Shown here in pieces: positions 1 to 5,058 of a stretch of 5,568 nucleotides of DNA. This stretch comes from JASLBX01 sp036374175. Its GTDB lineage: Bacteria; Actinomycetota; Actinomycetes; Jiangellales; Jiangellaceae. The notes beneath the pieces were generated by a model. It ran no database searches. It was not told the DNA's origin and was given only the letters and a program-made list of their open reading frames with translations. The translations under genes were made by a program, and so were the position numbers. The stretch lies in NCBI GenBank assembly GCA_036374175.1, contig DASUUH010000089.1, positions 1 to 5,568 on the forward strand, given 5' to 3'. Within the stretch, counting starts at the first letter, position 1, and every line of letters begins with the position of its first letter.

Positions 1-1
1 C

Positions 2-82
2 ACCGAGCACTACGACCGCGCCCGCGGCAACCTCGACCGCCACGGCGTCCACTTCCTCACCGCCTACGTCGCAGGCGTCTGA
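2..82 (+). CDS. Tyrosine recombinase/integrase, C-terminal end (partial)
   Basis: Only the last 26 codons and the TGA stop are present; the gene continues off the left edge. The peptide begins TEHYDRARGNLDRH and ends AYVAGV. From memory this is the usual C-terminal tail of actinobacterial tyrosine recombinases, where a TTxxYDRAR..LDRH block follows the last catalytic motif. The tyrosine encoded at 11-13 is therefore the probable nucleophile that forms the 3'-phosphotyrosyl link with DNA. The enzyme would carry out site-specific integration or excision of a mobile element in the cytoplasm. The other catalytic residues (Arg, His) lie outside the window, so activity cannot be judged. A hairpin 38 bases after the stop (120-144) may end its transcript. 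Because it stops where the second recombinase (from 5059) has not yet begun its catalytic domain, the two cannot be aligned here. Confidence 0.75.
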   Translation, partial: TEHYDRARGNLDRHGVHFLTAYVAGV

Positions 83-119
83 TTGCCCAGCCATTCGAAA
101 CGCTCCACGGCGAGATTCC

Positions 120-144
120 GCGTCCTTGTCGCCCAGAAGGACGC
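120..144 (+). terminator. Perfect 8-bp hairpin after the recombinase stop
   Basis: GCGTCCTT at 120-127 pairs perfectly with AAGGACGC at 137-144 across a 9-base loop. It lies 38 bases after the recombinase stop codon. No T-run follows, as is often so for actinobacterial terminators. A recombination-site role is an alternative, since DNA beside integrase genes often carries inverted repeats. Terminator function is inferred. Confidence 0.4.
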
Positions 145-217
145 ATTCGCATGACGGCTCGTGGTGCAGTAGCGTGCGGGTTCGACCGCCCAGATTGACG
201 CGCTCCCGTCGGGTGGG

Positions 218-243
218 CCGGTCGCTGTGGGCGACCCGGTTTT
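218..243 (+). terminator. GC-rich hairpin with T4 tail, possible bidirectional terminator
   Basis: GGTCGC at 220-225 pairs with GCGACC at 231-236 across a 5-base loop. The flanking CC and CGG can extend the stem with one bulged base, and TTTT follows at 240-243. This is the only hairpin in the window with a U-tract, so it best fits a classical intrinsic terminator. It lies between the + strand recombinase and the end of the - strand frame at 257, where a shared terminator for convergent transcripts would be expected. Confidence 0.45.
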
Positions 244-256
244 CCTCGGGAAACAC

Positions 257-421
257 CTAGTCCGACCACGTGACGATTTCACCCGGCATGTAGTCGGCGC
301 TTAGGAGCTCCTTGACCGGCCAGGCGTTCAGTGCGTCGAGGAACTCCGCGGGCATTGGGAGCCCGGCTGGGTTCGTGACCATCGTGTGGAATGAGAACTC
401 CTCGGCGCCCGTAGCCGACAT
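257..421 (-). CDS. Small ORF or 3' half of a stop-broken gene, unknown function
   Basis: From ATG 421 this frame encodes 54 residues, starting MSATGAEEFSF and ending GEIVTWSD. The middle reads NPAGLPMPAEFLDALNAWPV, a composition that looks like a real folded protein and not shadow translation. Forty-six of the 54 codons end in G or C, matching genuine genes in this window. The frame is open upstream to a TGA at 461-463 and continues in the same register beyond it as the 461-748 frame. The segment may therefore be the C-terminal part of one broken gene instead of a gene with its own start. I see no convincing Shine-Dalgarno site before ATG 421. The family is not recognised. Confidence 0.4.
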   Translation of the reverse strand: MSATGAEEFSFHTMVTNPAGLPMPAEFLDALNAWPVKELLSADYMPGEIVTWSD

Positions 422-460
422 CGCGCCAGCGACACCGGTCTCGGACCGGCGCTGACCATG

Positions 461-748
461 TCAACGGTGTAGCGGTGGGGTGGGGATGAGGCGAATTGTC
501 GCGCGATAGCCCGCGCCGGCTCTAACAGGCGAATGCTCCTCAGAGGATTCGTCATTCACGGGCTGTCGGTGCGAAGGCAGACGCTCCAGCATCGAGATCA
601 CCTTGCTGACTTCCCGTCGACCGGTATGCAGGGTGGCGCGAACGCCACCGGCACAATCGGCGCACGTGTCGTCGGCGACGTGGAGTTCAGAGTCGGTACC
701 CGCAGCCGGAACTGGGATCGCCGGAAGATCCTTGAGATGGCTCGCCAC
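461..748 (-). CDS. Hypothetical protein, possible 5' part of a stop-broken gene
   Basis: From GTG 748 this frame encodes 95 residues. The N-terminal half contains ELHVADDTCADCAGGVRATL, with a CxxC pair, followed by a basic helix-like stretch (GRREVSKVISMLERL). The C-terminal third looks less protein-like. About two thirds of codons end in G/C (63 of 96 including the start), weaker than in the intact genes. The frame stays open upstream of the GTG through about 840, but no start codon lies there, so GTG 748 is the only available start and it lacks a good ribosome binding site. After the TGA the same frame continues to 257. This is either a short gene or the front of a pseudogene. CxxC may hint at metal binding, but one pair is not enough to claim it. 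The family is not recognised. Confidence 0.35.
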   Translation of the reverse strand: MASHLKDLPAIPVPAAGTDSELHVADDTCADCAGGVRATLHTGRREVSKVISMLERLPSHRQPVNDESSEEHSPVRAGAGYRATIRLIPTPPLHR

Positions 749-837
749 CCGCGAGGACGGCCCCGAGTAGTCGCCACGTGGGTCCTGGGTTCCGCGTACG
801 TTTCGCCGAGCTAGGACGTTCCTGAGATCATCGGGGA
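749..837. other. Divergent intergenic spacer
   Basis: This spacer separates the - strand frame starting at 748 from the + strand gene starting at 838, so promoters for both would lie here. I could not identify a confident -35/-10 pair in either direction. GGGGA directly abuts ATG 838, which is too close for a normal Shine-Dalgarno site; the + gene could be leaderless or the start could be misplaced. Confidence 0.3.
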
Positions 838-1851
838 ATGAGCGATCCAGCGGATCCGGAGCACACCGGGCAGGAGCCGGCCAACGAAGAGTCCACCGAT
901 CCCCCGCGACCCGAACCGTACGTCTACTCGCACGACCACATCGCTACTGCAGCCGCAGTGCTTGACATCGTCTTCACCGACCGTCTGACAGGCTGGGACG
1001 GTTGGGGTGCGGTCGACAACGCGACGAAGGACGTCGAGCCGCCGCTGCCCGCCGCGCTCGTCAGGACACTGGGACAGACCGCTGCTCGACCGCTCCGGCT
1101 CGGCATGAGCGGCGAGAGGCCCGGCTGCGATCTTCAGCTCGGCGGCGACGTACCCGCGATGCCCCTGATCAAGGACATCCCGCCTGACGTCATCGAACTA
1201 TGGGCAAACGTTGCCGACCACTGACCGCGCCTGGAGCTTCGGCCCGGCTTCACGATCTGCTGTTCACCCGGCGGCACGGGAACCCGGCGGCTCACGCGCG
1301 CGCCGCCGTGGGGGGCTACCTCAACGCCGTGGGTGACGCCGCCGACGACCTGGACACCACGACCTACCTCATGCGGGCGTGGACGCTCGCACGACTCGTG
1401 CGCACGGGCGACCTTGAGGATGCCGTCCTCGACGAGCTGGATCGCCGCGTCGTCCGAATGTTCGACGGCGACGGTATGAAGCATCCTGGCGTCCTGTACC
1501 CGCTCGTCGAGGCCCTCACCGAACCCCTGATCGCTGGGTCCGGCCGGAACGGCGACGGCCACATCAACGAGTACCTCGACCTGATGGCCAGTGCCTGGAT
1601 GACATTGCCCGGCAGTCGTGGTGGTGTGCCCGCCCATCGCCACCCCCGGGGCAGCCGATGCCTCCGCGAACAGCGATGAGTCTTGAGCCCGGCGGTGGGG
1701 TGGGAGGCAGCCGGATGTCGATGACAGCGACGTCTGGCAGCGGATCACGCATCGCGGGCCGAGGCTCCCCCCCTCCGCGTACCGCGCCATGACGGCGAAG
1801 GCGGCATTCGTGAACCGGGCGCGTGTCCACCCCGTGCTAGCGCGTAGATAG
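838..1851 (+). pseudogene. Frameshifted gene of unknown function (DUF4209/DUF7380-like by memory)
   Basis: The protein is read in three pieces. Piece 1, from ATG 838, ends IELWANVADH and hits TGA at 1222-1224. Piece 2, one base back in register, continues immediately as TAPGASARLHDLLFTRRHGN and runs through helical sequence (AWTLARLVRTGDLEDAVLDE, HINEYLDLMASAW) before losing coherence near 1605 and stopping at 1677-1679. Piece 3 returns to the first frame, opens after the TGA at 1684-1686, and contains DVWQRITHRGPRLPPSAYRA and KAAFVNRARVHPVL before TAG 1849-1851. Loss of one base near 1221-1225 restores piece 1 to piece 2. The 1605-1690 stretch is scrambled and needs a net +1 change or a small insertion. 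The intact protein would be roughly 330 residues, soluble, mostly helical, without a signal peptide. The RLHDLLFxRRxGN..HARAAVxxYL pattern recalls actinobacterial proteins filed under DUF4209/DUF7380; this is from memory and weak. Sequencing error could mimic the first shift but less easily both. Confidence 0.6.
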
Positions 1852-1863
1852 TCGGCTACACAC

Positions 1864-1869
1864 GGAAGG
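1864..1869 (+). promoter_or_regulatory. Ribosome binding site for the 1879 gene
   Basis: GGAAGG lies 9 bases before ATG 1879. It fixes that start and closely resembles the site used by the recombinase at 5059. Confidence 0.6.
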
Positions 1870-1878
1870 GACGACAAG

Positions 1879-2418
1879 ATGAGGCGCCTATTTGCAGCCG
1901 CACTTGCAGCCGTGCTCGTGTCGGTCGCGGCCGTCGCGCTGGCGGTGTGGCCCGCCACCGGGTCGACCGGACCCTCAGCTTCATCCGATGGGTCGAAGGT
2001 TCTGGAGTTCGACACGATGGCCCCGGTCGCCGGACCGTTCGTAGGAGCGGCCAACCCGATCCGCGGTATCAACGGTGGCGGACTGCCGTGGCAGATCGCC
2101 GCGGCAAAAGGCGAGCTGACCAGCACGGGCAAGGTCGAGGTCGAGGTAACCGGCCTGGTTTTGCTTGACGGGCCACCCGTGCCCGTCAACCTGCAAGGCA
2201 CCAACCCGGCCCCAGCGTTCCGGGCGGTCGTCAGCTGCCTGAGCACCGTTGACGGCGCCGCCACCACGGTCAACGTGGCCACCGATCCGTTCCCCGCGAC
2301 CAGCACCGGCGACTCCAAGATCGAGGCAGACATCGACCTGCCCCATCCATGCATCGCACCGATCGTCTTCGTCGGGCCGTCCCCAACGACCTGGTTCGCG
2401 GCGACCGGAACCGGATGA
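1879..2418 (+). CDS. Secreted hypothetical protein, 179 aa
   Basis: The protein starts MRRLFAAALAAVLVSVAAVA: two arginines followed by a hydrophobic alanine/valine-rich core, a Sec-type signal peptide, with cleavage probably between residues 22 and 34. The mature part carries DTMAPVAGPFVGAANPIRGI (46-64) and GGGLPWQIAAAKGELTSTG (66-84), followed by a beta-rich stretch of alternating valines. From memory this core recurs in unnamed secreted proteins of actinobacteria. Two cysteines, C120 and C158, could form the only disulphide after export. No catalytic motif is visible, so function is unknown; a small extracellular beta-sandwich is a reasonable inference. The start is supported by GGAAGG 9 bases upstream. 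The preceding broken gene ends 27 bases earlier, and the stop overlaps the ATG of the small frame at 2415 (ATGA). It appears intact. Confidence 0.8.
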   Translation: MRRLFAAALAAVLVSVAAVALAVWPATGSTGPSASSDGSKVLEFDTMAPVAGPFVGAANPIRGINGGGLPWQIAAAKGELTSTGKVEVEVTGLVLLDGPPVPVNLQGTNPAPAFRAVVSCLSTVDGAATTVNVATDPFPATSTGDSKIEADIDLPHPCIAPIVFVGPSPTTWFAATGTG

Positions 2419-2516
2419 CGGCCGCACAGCGCGCCGCGGACGCCGACGCGGCAAGCGACCTGCCCACCACCGTGCGCCCCTCGGTGAGCGACACCAAACA
2501 CTGCCCGGTGGTGTAG
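2415..2516 (+). CDS. Tiny ORF overlapping the upstream stop (33 aa), uncertain
   Basis: ATG 2415 overlaps the TGA of the secreted-protein gene (ATGA), the classical arrangement for translational coupling. The frame encodes 33 residues, beginning MTAAQRAADADAASDLPTT and ending DTKHCPVV before TAG 2514-2516. Reading continues in the same register after the TAG for another 32 codons. It may be a real short peptide, the start of an amber-interrupted gene, or chance. The function is unknown. Confidence 0.3.
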   Translation: MTAAQRAADADAASDLPTTVRPSVSDTKHCPVV

Positions 2517-2615
2517 ACGTGCCGACGTGGAGGCCAACAGTGGTGCGGCGCCATGGTCGACTGGATGCGCAACCACATGAACAACTGGAGTGAACACCCC
2601 GAATGGAGAGACTGA
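2517..2615 (+). pseudogene. Same-frame continuation after TAG 2514, possible gene remnant
   Basis: This is the in-register continuation of the 2415 frame. It reads TCRRGGQQWCGAMVDWMRNH and then MNNWSEHPEWRD before TGA 2613-2615. The tryptophan-rich, polar ending looks protein-like. ATG 2553 could start a 20-residue peptide but has no good ribosome binding site. With the upstream half, the combined 65 residues would hold several Cys and His residues. Either an amber-broken small gene or chance; low certainty. Confidence 0.25.
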
Positions 2616-2655
2616 GTGGAACACGGCCCGAGGATGATGGGCAGTGATTCCACTC
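2614..2655 (+). terminator. Long composite hairpin between convergent genes
   Basis: GAGTGGAA at 2614-2621 pairs perfectly with TTCCACTC at 2648-2655. Inside, CAC pairs with GTG next to a bulged A, a G-A mismatch follows, and GCCC pairs with GGGC around the 9-base loop GAGGATGAT. That gives about 15 base pairs in one 42-base structure, the best stem in the window. No T-run follows. It lies between the + strand secreted-protein gene and the - strand Ig-repeat gene, as expected for a terminator. Because it covers GTG 2616, translational control is an alternative. Confidence 0.4.
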
Positions 2656-2732
2656 CTTCAAGATCGCCGATGCCCGGCCCCGACCTGCCGTATGAGCTCG
2701 TAGAGGCTGCACGGGGCGGGCGACCCGGATAG
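2616..2732 (+). CDS. Small ORF with strong ribosome binding site (38 aa), uncertain
   Basis: GTG 2616 directly follows the TGA at 2613-2615, and GGAGAG lies at 2605-2610, 5 bases before it, giving good initiation context. The frame encodes 38 residues with PMPGPDLPYELVEAARGGRP near the C-terminus and ends at TAG 2730-2732. No family is recognised. A long hairpin (2614-2655) overlaps the start codon, so the hairpin either hides the initiation region or argues that this stretch is an untranslated terminator and not a gene. Both cannot be the main function. Confidence 0.25.
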   Translation: MEHGPRMMGSDSTPSRSPMPGPDLPYELVEAARGGRPG

Positions 2733-2756
2733 ATCAGCAGTCGGTAGTCCTGATCT
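2731..2756 (-). terminator. 7-bp hairpin after the Ig-repeat gene
   Basis: AGATCAG at 2731-2737 pairs with CTGATCT at 2750-2756 across a 12-base loop. It begins 24 bases beyond the stop of the - strand gene at 2781. There is no U-tract on either side, so this is a weak terminator candidate. Confidence 0.3.
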
Positions 2757-2780
2757 GCTGTGCGGGCTAAGGCAGGACGG

Positions 2781-4262
2781 TCAGGGCAGCACCCGGATGG
2801 TGAACTGCTGGGTCGCGGTCTGGCCGCTGCTGTCGGCGACTCGAACGGTGAAGGTGAAGGTTCCCGCTGTCGTGGGCGTGCCCTTGACACGACCGGGGGA
2901 TGCCTGCACGGAAAGGCCCGGGGGGAGGGTTCCTGCGACGTGCGACCAGCTGTACGGCGGCACGCCGCCGCCTGGGAACAGCCCGACTTCATACGCCACT
3001 CCCACGGTGCCGTCGCTGAGCTGGTCGGTGCCGTTGGTGATCACCAGCGGGTCCGCCGGATCTACGGTCAGGGTGAAGGTCTTGGTGGCGGTGTTGCCGG
3101 CTCCGTCGCGGGCCCGGACCGTGAACGTCGTCGTCTGGACTCGCGTCGGGACACCGGTAACCGCAGTGGTTTGAGTCAGCCGAAGGTCATCGCCGGCGAA
3201 CTTCAGACCGTCTGGCACAGTGCCGTTGACCAGCGACCACCGGATCGGGCCGCCGCCCTGGCCGCAGCACGCTTCGATGAACCCCGCGTAGTTGGCTCCG
3301 ACTCGGGCGTTCGGGAGCGGCGACTGCGTGACGATCGTCAACAGCGACTGGGTCGTGACGGTGAGCAGGGCGGAACGGGTGACCCCGTTATAGGTCGCGG
3401 AGATGGTGACCGTGCCCGCCGCGGACGCGTTGATCGCCACCTGGAACCCCCCGGTCGAGCTGTTGGCGGGCACCGTCACGGAGGGCGGGACCGTCGCGAT
3501 GGATGTGTTGCTGCTGGCCAGCGACACCGTCGCCCCGTCGGCTGGTGTCAGGGCGGTGAAGACCAAGGTGGCGGAGGTACTCACCGTTCCCGTCTGTACG
3601 GTGGCGGGGCTCAGTGAGATGGAATCCAGCGCGGTGCCCCCAGGCTCTGGCGGCGGGGTGACGGTCATGGTGGCGCTGCGGGTCACGCCGTTGTACGTCG
3701 CGGAGATTACCGACGTCGTGGTCGAGGCGACTGCGCTCGTCGCCACCGAGGTCGCAGCCGATGTCGCGCCGTCGGGGACCGTCACGGTGGCTGGGACGGT
3801 GACTGCGCTGATGTTGCTGCTGGTCAGTGACACCGCCGCGCCTCCGGCTGGGGCGGGGGCCGTCAGCGTCACCGCCGCCGAGGCCGTGGCGCCCCCCTGC
3901 ACGGTCGCCGGGCTCAGGCTGACCGAGCTCAGGGCGGCCGGCGCGGTCACCGTGCATCCCGACAGGCGGACGTTGACCGGAGCCGCCGAGCCGTCGTTCA
4001 CGTCCACGGTGCAGTCCGCCGGACTCGTGAAGCCCGAACGCTCGATCCTAAACGATCCGTCGCTGTTGCTGGTGCCCATCTGTATGCCGTCCACCGTTAT
4101 CGGGCGGCCGGCGATGGCGGTCCCTTCGATCCGCAGCCTGTCTCCGCTGACCTCCGCACGGGAAACGGTGACAGCAGCCTGGGCTGTCCCCACCAAGGCG
4201 ATTGACAGGACCGCCGTCAGGAATCCCAGCGCTAATGCCATCCGACTCCGACGACCGGTCAT
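2781..4262 (-). CDS. Secreted Ig-like repeat protein, 493 aa
   Basis: Residues 1-30 are a clear signal peptide (basic MTGRRSR, hydrophobic core, GTAQA/AV cleavage near 29-30). Residues 31-104 form an N-terminal beta domain with C84 and C103, probably a disulphide. Residues 111-203 and 212-304 are two tandem copies of a bacterial Ig-like (BIG-type) domain; both open with SLSPATVQ and close with ATYNGVTRSA, 101 residues apart. Residues 307-402 and 405-493 are two putative-Ig (He_PIG/cadherin-like) domains, recognisable by V-G-x-x-Y near the start, DG or PPGL in the middle, G-x-P and F-T-V-R-x-x-D near the end. The first carries an unusual adjacent cysteine pair, C332-C333. No sortase motif, transmembrane helix or enzyme domain follows, so the protein probably acts outside the cell in adhesion or ligand binding, possibly released. 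The start has GGAGG at 4268-4272, 5 bases upstream. It is transcribed away from the second recombinase and converges with the 1879 gene. It appears intact. Confidence 0.85.
   Translation of the reverse strand: MTGRRSRMALALGFLTAVLSIALVGTAQAAVTVSRAEVSGDRLRIEGTAIAGRPITVDGIQMGTSNSDGSFRIERSGFTSPADCTVDVNDGSAAPVNVRLSGCTVTAPAALSSVSLSPATVQGGATASAAVTLTAPAPAGGAAVSLTSSNISAVTVPATVTVPDGATSAATSVATSAVASTTTSVISATYNGVTRSATMTVTPPPEPGGTALDSISLSPATVQTGTVSTSATLVFTALTPADGATVSLASSNTSIATVPPSVTVPANSSTGGFQVAINASAAGTVTISATYNGVTRSALLTVTTQSLLTIVTQSPLPNARVGANYAGFIEACCGQGGGPIRWSLVNGTVPDGLKFAGDDLRLTQTTAVTGVPTRVQTTTFTVRARDGAGNTATKTFTLTVDPADPLVITNGTDQLSDGTVGVAYEVGLFPGGGVPPYSWSHVAGTLPPGLSVQASPGRVKGTPTTAGTFTFTVRVADSSGQTATQQFTIRVLP
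3354..3932 (-). repeat. Tandem Ig-domain duplication within the gene
   Basis: Two diverged copies, about 303 bases apart, encode the two central Ig-like domains (3932-3654 and 3629-3351 approximately). The best conserved DNA is around 3366-3410 and 3667-3710, where both encode ISATYNGVTRSA. This is a coding duplication, not a mobile repeat. Confidence 0.65.
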
Positions 4263-4267
4263 GTCTA

Positions 4268-4272
4268 CCTCC
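4268..4272 (-). promoter_or_regulatory. Ribosome binding site of the Ig-repeat gene
   Basis: GGAGG (read on the - strand) lies 5 bases before ATG 4262 and supports that start over internal alternatives such as M8. Confidence 0.6.
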
Positions 4273-4278
4273 AGGCTC

Positions 4279-4294
4279 AGTCACGAACGTGACT
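4279..4294. promoter_or_regulatory. Palindrome upstream of the Ig-repeat gene, possible operator
   Basis: AGTCACG-AA-CGTGACT is a perfect inverted repeat with 7-base arms and a 2-base centre. It sits 17 to 32 bases before the Ig-repeat gene's ATG, just beyond its Shine-Dalgarno site. A third exact copy of AGTCACG is at 4349-4355, and CGTGAC recurs at 4302-4307. The size and position suit a dimeric repressor operator, but the hexamer also occurs elsewhere in the window, so binding is inferred. No regulator gene lies next to it. Confidence 0.4.
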
Positions 4295-4628
4295 AGCGAG
4301 CCGTGACGACAGTCTGGGGGCCTGCCCGCTGATCGCCTCGCGCGGACCAGTCACGCTCCTCAGAACCAGACACGAAGCCGGCCGTCAACAGGTTCACCGA
4401 TCCGCCCCTGCCCAGTCTCCAATCGACCCGGACGAGCTCAGGCCCTACCATCGCCGACGACAAACCTGGCCGGGTGCCTCATCGTCGGGAGCAGCGGAGA
4501 GAAAGCGGTCAGGTTCACAGCTCGGGCTTGAGAACATCCGGCAGCCAACAGAACGGGGCATGCAAGGTCAAGCGGCTCGGCTCAGTGGCCTCCTTTCTTG
4601 GCGCATCAAGGCAGGAATCACCGAGGCC

Positions 4629-4730
4629 CTAGCGGATCGCGCCGCCCGCGATTCGTCGTCCTCCCTCAATCAACCTAACGAGCGCCTGGCGGTATCCCCG
4701 CTTATACGCAGACCATTCGGCGCCGAAGCG
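4629..4730 (-). pseudogene. Possible 3' remnant of a gene
   Basis: On the - strand this stretch reads AEWSAYKRGYRQALVRLIEG followed by GRRIAGGAIR and a TAG stop at 4629-4631. The W/Y-containing basic helix is more protein-like than anything else in this intergenic region, but upstream the same frame dissolves into low-quality sequence. It may be the surviving tail of a decayed gene. No family is recognised, and shadow coding is quite possible. Confidence 0.2.
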
Positions 4731-4864
4731 GCAGCATTGTCGAACGTCGAGAGCCCGATGCTGTCCACCCCGGGCCGGGGAGTCATGTTTGTCGGCGAGT
4801 CCTGCCCCAGGGGCTTCGGCCGCGGCTGAGCGGGGGAGTGCACCTAACCATTGTTGGTTCTCCG

Positions 4865-4912
4865 CGGCGACGGCCACTGAACGCCTGAGGGATGGTCGAC
4901 GGACCGTCGCCG
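4865..4912. repeat. 9-bp inverted repeat upstream of the second recombinase
   Basis: CGGCGACGG at 4865-4873 is the exact reverse complement of CCGTCGCCG at 4904-4912, with 30 bases between. The right arm also takes part in a tighter palindrome, CGACGG-A-CCGTCG at 4897-4909. The two stems are mutually exclusive. Position about 150 bases before a recombinase start suggests recombinase arm sites or an attenuator-like structure; this is inference. Confidence 0.4.
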
Positions 4913-5042
4913 AGGATGGGATCCGTTGTTCCATCGCTTGACAGTCAAACGCGGCGGAAAGGCGAGGTCGAACTTCCTGTCGTGCTTGATATGCCGGGGA
5001 TCTTCCTGGACATTTCGCCGTGGAGACGCGGTGGTCCGCGAG

Positions 5043-5049
5043 AGGAAGG
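5043..5049 (+). promoter_or_regulatory. Ribosome binding site of the second recombinase
   Basis: AGGAAGG lies 9 bases before ATG 5059. It favours this ATG over the in-frame GTG at 5020, which has no such site. Confidence 0.6.
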
Positions 5050-5058
5050 GCGTCGGCC

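Larger units (their letters stand above)
4295..5042. other. Long intergenic stretch, mostly without convincing genes
   Basis: About 750 bases between the Ig-repeat gene and the second recombinase. No frame here has consistent protein character. A + strand frame at 4560-4829 (89 codons) and a - strand frame ending at 4629 compete over the same bases. The stretch holds several inverted repeats: CCGACGA 4454-4460 with TCGTCGG 4482-4488; AACCA 4846-4850 with TGGTT 4855-4859; CGGCGACGG 4865-4873 with CCGTCGCCG 4904-4912; CGACGG 4897-4902 with CCGTCG 4904-4909; TTGAC 4938-4942 with GTCAA 4944-4948. The recombinase promoter and perhaps its binding sites should lie in the right half. No tRNA or att core was recognised. 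Confidence 0.5.

Noticed and set aside
150..195. tRNA-like fragment (GTGGTGCAGTAGC followed by GGGTTCGACC)
   Set aside because: It recalls D-arm and T-loop sequence, but there is no anticodon arm between them and the T-stem does not pair. Not a tRNA, and too weak for an att-site claim.
533..814. 93-codon + strand frame
   Set aside because: The composition is poor and it opposes the more protein-like - strand frame at 461-748.
1564..1830. - strand peptide DPLPDVAVIDIRLPPT, resembling the phospho-acceptor region of a LuxR-type response regulator
   Set aside because: The match is about 16 residues and nothing around it fits a receiver domain. The + strand at the same bases encodes a coherent C-terminus of the frameshifted gene, so this is an antisense coincidence.
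1134..2624. 496-codon open frame on the - strand
   Set aside because: It is antisense to the frameshifted gene and to the intact secreted protein. Its translation is low complexity (A, T, S, H, R) without domain features; long antisense frames are common at this GC content.
2760..3617. 285-codon + strand frame
   Set aside because: Arginine/glycine-rich shadow of the Ig-repeat gene with no domain or start signal.
3403..4296. 297-codon + strand frame antisense to the Ig-repeat gene
   Set aside because: The - strand frame has a signal peptide, repeat domains and a ribosome site; this one is its valine/alanine-rich shadow.
4560..4829. 89-codon + strand frame in the long intergenic stretch
   Set aside because: No ribosome site or recognisable motif; the - strand competes over the same bases. 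Cannot be excluded, but not supportable.
4938..4966. TTGACA as a -35 box for the recombinase
   Set aside because: The bases about 17 further on (around 4961) are G-rich, with nothing like a -10 box. TTGAC-A-GTCAA is noted only as a palindrome.
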